Origin: Lentzea sp.
GTDB taxonomy: Bacteria > Actinomycetota > Actinomycetes > Mycobacteriales > Pseudonocardiaceae
Direction of reading: 5' to 3'
Assembly: GCA_030146905.1 (NCBI GenBank)
Contig: JASLAV010000730.1
Span: forward strand, 1-5,916
DNA length: 5,916 nt
Below are positions 1 through 4,241 of the stretch, piece by piece. The translations under genes were made by a program, and so were the position numbers. The notes below the pieces were generated by a model. It made no database searches. It was not told the origin of the DNA and saw only the letters and a program-made list of their open reading frames with translations. Every line of letters begins with the position of its first letter. Position 1 is the stretch's first letter.

Positions 1-212
1 ATGTCTTTTCGAGCGGTACACGATCGGAGGACGGACGGGCACTCGTCTAGGTAGTTCTTCGGTGGTGCCACGGACGACTCCCTTCAGGCCCTATCGGACC
101 ATGTCTGGAAAGCCGCCGGGCTACCGGGGGAAGCTCAACCCGATACCACCCGATGGACCGGGTCGCCTGACCACACTCATCGACCCTGTCCGTCAAAACG
201 GGGCAACCCCAG
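1..212. other. Left-edge stretch with no identifiable gene
   Basis: I read all frames here and found no open frame with recognisable protein family character. Short open frames exist on both strands, but none has a convincing ribosome binding site, start and composition together. The xanthine dehydrogenase similarity that begins at about 213 does not continue leftward: the sequence that normally precedes it in the family (a glycine-rich GGIVxGIGxAL segment) is absent in every frame. The stretch may be rearranged or decayed DNA. Confidence 0.5.
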
Positions 213-463
213 TTCGACCGCAATACGGGCCGTGTGGTCAACCCTAACCTGTCCATCTACCTTACTTCCCGTGAACGCGGATGCCCGCTCAACGTGGAGA
301 CGACGTTCGTGGAAAAGCCGCATCCCGCCAGCGCGTCGATGGGAGCGCGAGGCTTCGGAGAGACCCGATCAAGGGTGTGGGCGCCGCCATTGGCAACGCG
401 ATCTACCACGCCACCGGCAGACGTGTCCGCGACTTGCCCATCACCCAGGACAAGCTGCTCTGA
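213..463 (+). pseudogene. Remnant of xanthine dehydrogenase family molybdopterin-binding subunit (C-terminus, frameshifted)
   Basis: Pieces in three plus-strand frames line up in order with the C-terminal end of the molybdopterin-binding (large) subunit of xanthine dehydrogenase/aldehyde oxidoreductase enzymes, which hydroxylate purines or aldehydes. Frame 3 gives FDRNTGRVVNPNL (213-251). Frame 1 gives LLPVNAD (262-282). Frame 3 resumes with LNVETTFVEKP and MGARGFGE (288-362). Frame 2 gives GVGAAIGNAIYHATGRR and then RDLPITQDKLL before TGA at 461-463. The family pattern is roughly D-x-x-TGR-V-N-x-N-L-x-x-YL-x-P-x-x-AD, then GAxGxGE, then AAIxNAIYHATG-x-R-x-x-x-LPIT. The shifts imply one inserted base near 261-264 and one lost base each near 283-286 and 363-368. 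No start or upstream domains are present, so no functional enzyme can be made. The match is from memory of the family; the stacked in-order matches make chance unlikely. Each shift sits near a short homopolymer, so sequencing error could explain some, but not the missing 5' part. Confidence 0.82.
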
Positions 464-506
464 CGTGGCCAGAGGGTGAGAGCCCGAAATGCACTTTCGC
501 CCTCGG
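464..506. terminator. Candidate bidirectional hairpin between convergent genes
   Basis: This 43-bp gap separates the 3' end of the xanthine dehydrogenase remnant (plus) from the stop of the DUF6414 gene (minus). It contains the inverted repeat CGAAA (485-489) / TTTCG (495-499) with a 5-nt loop. The stem can be extended with GAGGG (472-476) pairing CCCTC (500-504) across an 8-nt left bulge, or alternatively AGCC (481-484) pairing GGCT (505-508) across a right bulge. No clear U-tract follows on either strand, as is common in high-GC actinobacteria. A role in ending DUF6414 transcription is inferred from position. Confidence 0.35.
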
Positions 507-1874
507 CTACCAGTAAATGGCGATGATCTCCGCGTCGATCAGGTTCTCCGCAACGCGTTCCTGAGGCGGGGAAAGGGCATTGCTCGCCGAGTTCACCGGC
601 GTTCCGTCGATCTGAAGCCCGATCCGGTAACACGCCGTCTGGCGGAGGTGCGCGTGCACCTCTGCGGACAAGGGCTTATCGGCCAGCTTCTCCACGTACT
701 CCCTGATCGGTTTGAAGGCACTTGACGCACTGCCGGCGGATCGGAACGCGTGCTGGTTCTCGGCGGCGAGGACCGACAGGGCGATCGCGTCGTCGGAACT
801 GGAGGAGACGGCAAGCGCCTCGGCGATGAGCTCTCCATAGGTGGTCAGCGCCGCTGTGCGGAGTTCGTCCGTGCTGGAGCCGGTGCTGGAGGTACCGGAG
901 AAGGCGCCGACCGCCACCGAGCCGAACTCGGCGATCTTCTGGCTCAGGCTGGGGTCGATCCGCTTCAGCGAGTCTCCCAGTTTCAGCGGGTTCCACGTGG
1001 CGCTGATCCCTTGTTCGTTCAAGCGACAGAGCACGCGATACCGGGACTGGGTGAACAGGATCCGCCGGATGTCCTTCCAGTACAGATCCCGTTGGGTGTC
1101 ACCGACGAGGTAGATCGGCTGAGCGAGGTAGCCCGAGCCGACTTCGAGGTCGTCGTGGACGCTCCGGTGGACGATCTTGAGGCCGTGCTCGGTGTGCACG
1201 CCGACGTAGTCGACGACGCGGCACTTCAGCGGGATGAGGTTGACCATCATCTTCTCGATCAGGTTGTTGATCGAGATGAGGCCGTCCAGCACCTCGGCTG
1301 ATCCGAACTGGGCTCGCAGCTCGTCGTTCTCGTCGGCGAGCTCCTTCAGCGTGGCGAGGATGTTGCTGAGCTGGAAGATCGCGTCCGTGTCCAGTTCGAC
1401 CTCGATCTCGGCGAGCTGGCCGCGGTCAAGGTCGGTGGCGGGTGCGATCCAGTACTTCTCGGCTGGGTCGAGCTCATGCGCGAGGATGCGCTTCGCGTCG
1501 TTGCGGGACGGCCGGCTGGTGGTGGGGAGGTTGGCGCGCAACGACATGTCGTTCTTCTCGAGGTCCCACAGACGTTTGACCAACGCCTGGACGGTGGCCT
1601 TGCTGACCACCTGCGCGTTGGAACTGCGAGACGACTCGAAGCGCGAGCCGAGACGGGCTTTGAACGGTGAGAAGCCCGCCTCGACCTGTCCGTTCACCTC
1701 GCCCTTGTATGCGGAACCGTTGTTGTCGGTGAACTCGTGAGGGATCGCGCCGTCCCGTGAAGACAGCAGGCTGGTGACACTGACCTCGTCGAGGTAGATG
1801 AACTCGCGCAGCTCGTTCTTCACCTGCTGCGTCTGTGCGTCGGCTTTCGCCTCGCCTCGCCGCTTCGTCGTCAT
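507..1874 (-). CDS. DUF6414 family protein, translationally coupled to an AAA+ ATPase
   Basis: This is a 455-residue soluble protein with no signal peptide or membrane segment. Residues 22-50, containing LREFIYLDEVSVTSLL and then a GAIPxEFTD stretch, match my memory of the N-terminus of DUF6414 proteins, whose biochemical function is unknown. A low-complexity Ser/Gly/Lys linker follows (about 51-90), then a helical segment. A charged helix at about 171-190, with alternating Leu and Glu/Asp, could form a coiled coil. Residues 213-285 read as alternating strands (RVVDYVGV, AQPIYLVGD, RYRVLCRL). The 325-360 region is Ser/Thr/Ala-rich, and the protein ends in acidic residues then IIAIYW. Its ATG (1874-1872) overlaps the TGA of the upstream ATPase gene as ATGA, and AAGGTGG lies about 10 nt upstream, so start and coupling are well supported. 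The coupling suggests a stoichiometric partner, adaptor or substrate-recognition subunit of the ATPase (inference). Gene call sure; family name moderately sure. Confidence 0.9.
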   Translation of the reverse strand: MTTKRRGEAKADAQTQQVKNELREFIYLDEVSVTSLLSSRDGAIPHEFTDNNGSAYKGEVNGQVEAGFSPFKARLGSRFESSRSSNAQVVSKATVQALVKRLWDLEKNDMSLRANLPTTSRPSRNDAKRILAHELDPAEKYWIAPATDLDRGQLAEIEVELDTDAIFQLSNILATLKELADENDELRAQFGSAEVLDGLISINNLIEKMMVNLIPLKCRVVDYVGVHTEHGLKIVHRSVHDDLEVGSGYLAQPIYLVGDTQRDLYWKDIRRILFTQSRYRVLCRLNEQGISATWNPLKLGDSLKRIDPSLSQKIAEFGSVAVGAFSGTSSTGSSTDELRTAALTTYGELIAEALAVSSSSDDAIALSVLAAENQHAFRSAGSASSAFKPIREYVEKLADKPLSAEVHAHLRQTACYRIGLQIDGTPVNSASNALSPPQERVAENLIDAEIIAIYW

Positions 1875-3109
1875 GTTGCGGTGTCCACCTTCGGGGTAGT
1901 TGCCGGTCGGCTGGAGGCGATCAGGTTGCGGCGCTTGGCGGCCTGCTCGAACCCGGCGAGGTAGTCCTCGGTGGTGATCGCCTTACGGCAGTCCTTGACG
2001 GCGAATAGGGCAGCATCGCTCCAGATGGCCGTGAGCTCGGCCGGTGACCAGCCTGATGTCCGGTCCGCCATCGCGCCGTGCGGAAGATCGCCGGATGTGG
2101 CGAGCTTGCGCGCACTCGTCACGAGGATGGCCTCGCGGTCGTCTCTGGATGGGTTCGGGAAGTGGATCTCCCAGTCGAACCGTCCTGGTCGGCGGAGCGC
2201 TACATCGATGTCCTGAGGACGATTCGTCGTCGCGATCACGATGACGTTGTCGGTCGTGTCGAAACCGTCCATCAAGGTCAGGAACTGGCCGACGAGGCGA
2301 CGTGACGATTCGTGCGACTCGTCGCCGCGTTGTGGTGCGACGCTGTCGATCTCATCGAAGAAGATGATCGCCCGCGGTTGTGAGCGAGCGTCTTCGAAGA
2401 TCGACCTGATCACGTCCTCGCTCTCGCCGACGTACTTGCTGATGATCTCCGGGCCGCTGATCTTGTAGAACACCGCGTCGGCCTGCTGGGCGATGATCCG
2501 CCCCAGCAGCGTCTTGCCCGTGCCGGAGGGGCCTGTGAACAGGACTCCCTTGATGGCGCGAGCGCCGATCATCTGCAACTCGTCGTGATAGTGCAGTGGC
2601 AGTTCGATCAGGTCCTTGACTCGGTCCTTGACCTCCTCGTACCCGCCGAAGTCGTCGTAGGTGAACGATCCGTCAGGGGTTTCACGGAGCTTGTCGACGT
2701 CGAACGCGTCACCGAGGAAGATCTCGTGCTGCCGGATGGGCTTGTCGGCGAGCAGGCGCGTGATGCCCAGCCGGTCGGTGCCCTCGACCGTGTTCCCCAT
2801 GACGACCTTGAAATCGGTCGGCAGAGGAACGGTCCTGAGGATGCCGTTGATGTTGACGATCGCCTCGTCCGTCAGCACGGATCGAACGATCCCGATCCAG
2901 TGAGCCTCCGGCCACAGTGCTTGTGGTGCGCGATCGACGTAGTCGAGGTCCGGGGTGACGAGAACGACGTCGCCCACTGCCAGTGGGTCTTCATCGCTTT
3001 CGGACTCCTGCAGGGTGAACAGGTACCCGTTGGCCAGTTCGAGATAGACGAGGAGTTGGTCGTCAACGTGCTTCACCCGCGCGACCGCACGGCGAAGATC
3101 GTTCTGCAA
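1871..3109 (-). CDS. Single-ring Cdc48/PAN-type AAA+ ATPase (protein unfoldase-like)
   Basis: Numbered from the TTG at 3109 (412 aa). Residues about 10-140 form a beta-rich N-domain (LLVYLELANGYLF, GDVVLVTP) that could be OB-like. The AAA+ module follows: FGGYEEVKDRVKDLIELPL, Walker A GPSGTGKT (193-200, Lys199), pore loop SKYVGESE with aromatic Tyr226, Walker B IIFFDE (Asp252, Glu253), the LMDG intersubunit segment, sensor 1 ATTN (Asn296), arginine fingers in LRRPGRFD (Arg307, Arg310), and a sensor-2/lid region GWSPAELTAIWSDAAL. The pattern is closest to the D1 domain of p97/Cdc48, but only one ATPase domain is present. An active hexameric unfoldase or remodeller is expected. The C-terminus ends KVDTAT with no HbYX tail, so proteasome docking is not indicated. 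Start uncertain: the frame is open to a GTG at 3415, but that overlaps the upstream gene by 95 bp, and the 3137-3320 part has a TTA codon and non-coding character. TTG 3109 has GGAAGG about 10 nt upstream; TTG 3136 and GTG 3076 are alternatives. Confidence 0.93.
   Translation of the reverse strand: MQNDLRRAVARVKHVDDQLLVYLELANGYLFTLQESESDEDPLAVGDVVLVTPDLDYVDRAPQALWPEAHWIGIVRSVLTDEAIVNINGILRTVPLPTDFKVVMGNTVEGTDRLGITRLLADKPIRQHEIFLGDAFDVDKLRETPDGSFTYDDFGGYEEVKDRVKDLIELPLHYHDELQMIGARAIKGVLFTGPSGTGKTLLGRIIAQQADAVFYKISGPEIISKYVGESEDVIRSIFEDARSQPRAIIFFDEIDSVAPQRGDESHESSRRLVGQFLTLMDGFDTTDNVIVIATTNRPQDIDVALRRPGRFDWEIHFPNPSRDDREAILVTSARKLATSGDLPHGAMADRTSGWSPAELTAIWSDAALFAVKDCRKAITTEDYLAGFEQAAKRRNLIASSRPATTPKVDTAT
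2345..2371 (-). other. Walker B coding segment of the AAA+ ATPase
   Basis: The minus strand reads AIIFFDEID. Both the magnesium-coordinating Asp and the catalytic Glu are present, so the ATPase is predicted to hydrolyse ATP rather than merely bind it. Confidence 0.93.
2510..2533 (-). other. Walker A (P-loop) coding segment of the AAA+ ATPase
   Basis: The minus strand reads GPSGTGKT here. This is the nucleotide-binding loop with the invariant Lys-Thr pair intact, so ATP binding is expected. The second Gly of the classic GPPGTGKT form is preceded by Ser rather than Pro, which is a tolerated variation in this family. Confidence 0.93.
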
Positions 3110-3191
3110 AGCTCGAGAACCTTCCGTTTTGAGCAACGGGGACTGCGTGATATTGACTGTCAGCGGGAGGCGTCGAGTTCGGAGTCCGGCT

Positions 3192-3233
3192 TTAGCCTTC
3201 GCCGGCGGACCGGTGTTCGCGACCGGCTTGCAC
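3192..3233 (-). CDS. Possible 13-codon leader ORF upstream of the ATPase gene
   Basis: A GTG at 3233-3231 is preceded by the purine-rich GGGAGACGGAG, ending about 4 nt upstream. It opens a 13-residue frame (MQAGREHRSAGEG) closed by TAA at 3194-3192. The ribosome binding site looks better than that of any start candidate for the ATPase itself. The peptide has no run of one amino acid that would suggest classical attenuation. It may be a translated leader, or chance. It is not in the ATPase frame, so it cannot be the ATPase start without a frameshift. Confidence 0.2.
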   Translation of the reverse strand: MQAGREHRSAGEG

Positions 3234-3253
3234 TGTTCTCCGTCTCCCTGGGG

Positions 3254-3266
3254 ACGTGTCGCACGT
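3254..3266. promoter_or_regulatory. Perfect 13-bp dyad ACGTG-N3-CACGT, candidate operator
   Basis: The two 5-bp arms are exact inverted repeats around a TCG centre. The dyad sits just downstream of the candidate -10 box, where a bound dimeric repressor would block initiation. It could also form a small RNA hairpin. No regulator gene is visible in the window. Short perfect dyads occur by chance, so the regulatory reading rests mainly on position. Confidence 0.3.
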
Positions 3267-3268
3267 AA

Positions 3269-3277
3269 ACAGTACCA
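3269..3277 (-). promoter_or_regulatory. Candidate extended -10 promoter for the ATPase-DUF6414 pair
   Basis: On the minus strand the sequence TGGTACTGT combines an extended -10 TGN with TACTGT, which fits the actinobacterial TANNNT -10 pattern. No good -35 hexamer lies 16-18 nt upstream (closest AGCGTT/GCGTTC), which is compatible with an extended -10 promoter but also with chance. The expected transcription start, around 3262, falls inside the ACGTG-N3-CACGT dyad. Confidence 0.28.
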
Positions 3278-3320
3278 CGAGAAGTCGGTGGAACGCTGTT
3301 TCGAACTTGGGTGCAGACCC

Positions 3321-4121
3321 TCAAGTGGAGAGGATGACCGGGGCGACGTCCAGTACGTCTCCGGCCGGGACGACCGTGTTGCGACAATCGTGCCCGTATT
3401 GGTGGTACCAGCCACGCTCCGTGCCTCGTAGAGAGGAATGGATGTACCAGAAGGCTGTGTGGAGGGCGTGCACTGTCGTGCTGGTGGTGCGGAATTTGAC
3501 TATGTACGGCCTGGCCGCGTTGTCGAATTCCTGCTGTAGGTCGAAATCGCAAGTCCATGCGATGTCCCGTACGATCTCCGGAGTGGCAAGGTAGTCGTGG
3601 TTTTCCTTGATTCGAGCGATGTGGTGATCGCGTACCAGGAAGGCGTATGGCCCTCCGTGGAAGGACAAGTCCTTGGTCTTCAAACGGTACATGTAGCCGC
3701 CGTGCCCTCCTTCTCCGCTTTCCACCGCGGCACGGTGGTCGCGCCAAGCGTCCAAGGTGATCCTGTCGGAGATCAGGCTGTAGAGGTCATCCCAGATCCG
3801 GTCCATCACGTGGCCGAGAGGAAGGACGCCGTCGCGACGGAAGCTCGACGGGTCCAAGGTGCGAGTGCCGTGGAAGAAGCAGGTGCCGTCGAACCGAAAG
3901 TCCTCGTCGGTCAGATCGAGGAGTTCGAATACCTGCCTTCGCGCTGCGGCCTCGACCTCATCGGTTACCGTTCGCCAGTCGACTGCAACCGATGCGATGG
4001 CATCGGCCACAGCAGCCTCCGAGCGATTGCTGGCGACGGCGAGGGAGTGCACTGCGGCGTCCAGGTCGTGGCAGTCGAGGAGGATCGGTCCGCGTGCGGT
4101 GGCTCTCCGGCTGGGCGGCAT
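3321..4121 (-). CDS. Hypothetical protein with HGT motif; possible ADP-ribosyltransferase-like fold
   Basis: This is a 266-residue soluble protein with no signal peptide or membrane helix. Residues 1-75 are Ala/Arg/Glu-rich and look helical. The C-terminal two thirds read as an alpha/beta domain: FFHGTR at 82-87, a Phe-Arg-x-Asp-Gly-x-Leu-Pro turn (94-101), MYRLKTKDL (144-152), HGGPYAFLV (155-163), RPYIVKF (204-210) and NTVVPAGDVLDV (248-259). An HGT on the first core strand, a later aromatic strand and a final VPxxDVL segment are typical of ADP-ribosyltransferases (PARP/diphtheria-like H-Y-E and Tpt1-like folds), which move ADP-ribose from NAD+ to proteins or nucleic acids. The canonical Glu before the last strand is not obvious (the site reads CRNTVV), so it may be diverged, inactive or another fold. 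I do not recognise the exact family. The ATG follows TAGGG about 8 nt upstream. It lies 120 bp after the large gene. Confidence 0.88.
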   Translation of the reverse strand: MPPSRRATARGPILLDCHDLDAAVHSLAVASNRSEAAVADAIASVAVDWRTVTDEVEAAARRQVFELLDLTDEDFRFDGTCFFHGTRTLDPSSFRRDGVLPLGHVMDRIWDDLYSLISDRITLDAWRDHRAAVESGEGGHGGYMYRLKTKDLSFHGGPYAFLVRDHHIARIKENHDYLATPEIVRDIAWTCDFDLQQEFDNAARPYIVKFRTTSTTVHALHTAFWYIHSSLRGTERGWYHQYGHDCRNTVVPAGDVLDVAPVILST

Positions 4122-4241
4122 CGGGTAACCCTACGTCAACGAACTGCCTGGTCTGGGGGTGTATCTCGTCGGATCGCCAACCGCTTGGCTTAGGTCGATG
4201 GTCCCCGATGGAGAGTCGGGATCTTGGACTGGAAGGTGTGG
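4122..4241 (-). other. 120-bp intergenic region between the large helical gene and the HGT-motif gene
   Basis: No gene is seen here. It contains a weak hairpin, CCCGA (4204-4208) / TCGGG (4216-4220), about 20 bp past the large gene's stop. This could be a poor terminator (no U-tract). A GGGT-A-ACCC dyad (4123-4131) lies directly before the ATG of the next gene and overlaps its likely ribosome binding site. I could not find a convincing -35/-10 pair, so I cannot say whether the two genes are co-transcribed. Confidence 0.4.

Larger units (their letters stand above)
3110..3320 (-). other. Intergenic leader between the HGT-motif gene and the AAA+ ATPase gene
   Basis: This 211-bp stretch precedes the preferred ATPase start (184 bp if TTG 3136 is used). 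It holds a candidate extended -10 promoter (3269-3277), a perfect dyad (3254-3266) and a 13-codon ORF with a purine-rich ribosome binding site (3192-3250). At its right edge a weak hairpin, CTTG+GGT (3306-3312) against ACC+CAAG (3317-3325) with a 2-nt bulge, overlaps the stop of the upstream gene and could attenuate read-through. The length contrasts with the 4-bp overlap downstream and suggests that ATPase-DUF6414 has its own transcription start. Confidence 0.5.

Noticed and set aside
1..51. 17-codon ATG frame at the left edge
   Set aside because: It is too short, has no visible ribosome binding site within the window, and its sequence has no family character.
750..1301. Plus-strand 183-codon open frame
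   Set aside because: It is antisense to the DUF6414 gene; its Val/Gly/Asp-rich composition is the usual mirror of a high-GC gene, and it has no recognisable domain.
2585..3268. Plus-strand 227-codon open frame
   Set aside because: It is antisense to the ATPase, whose motifs prove that the minus strand is coding; no family match.
3110..3415. N-terminal extension of the ATPase from GTG 3415
   Set aside because: It overlaps the upstream gene by 95 bp, contains a TTA codon (3266-3268), lacks a ribosome binding site that decides for it, and its residues look like read-through of non-coding DNA.
4134..4139. Minus-strand TTGACG as a -35 box
   Set aside because: The matching -10 would fall inside the coding region at about +10, and no TANNNT is found there.
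3597..4193. Plus-strand 198-codon open frame
   Set aside because: It is antisense to the HGT-motif gene and runs into the intergenic region; no ribosome binding site or family character.
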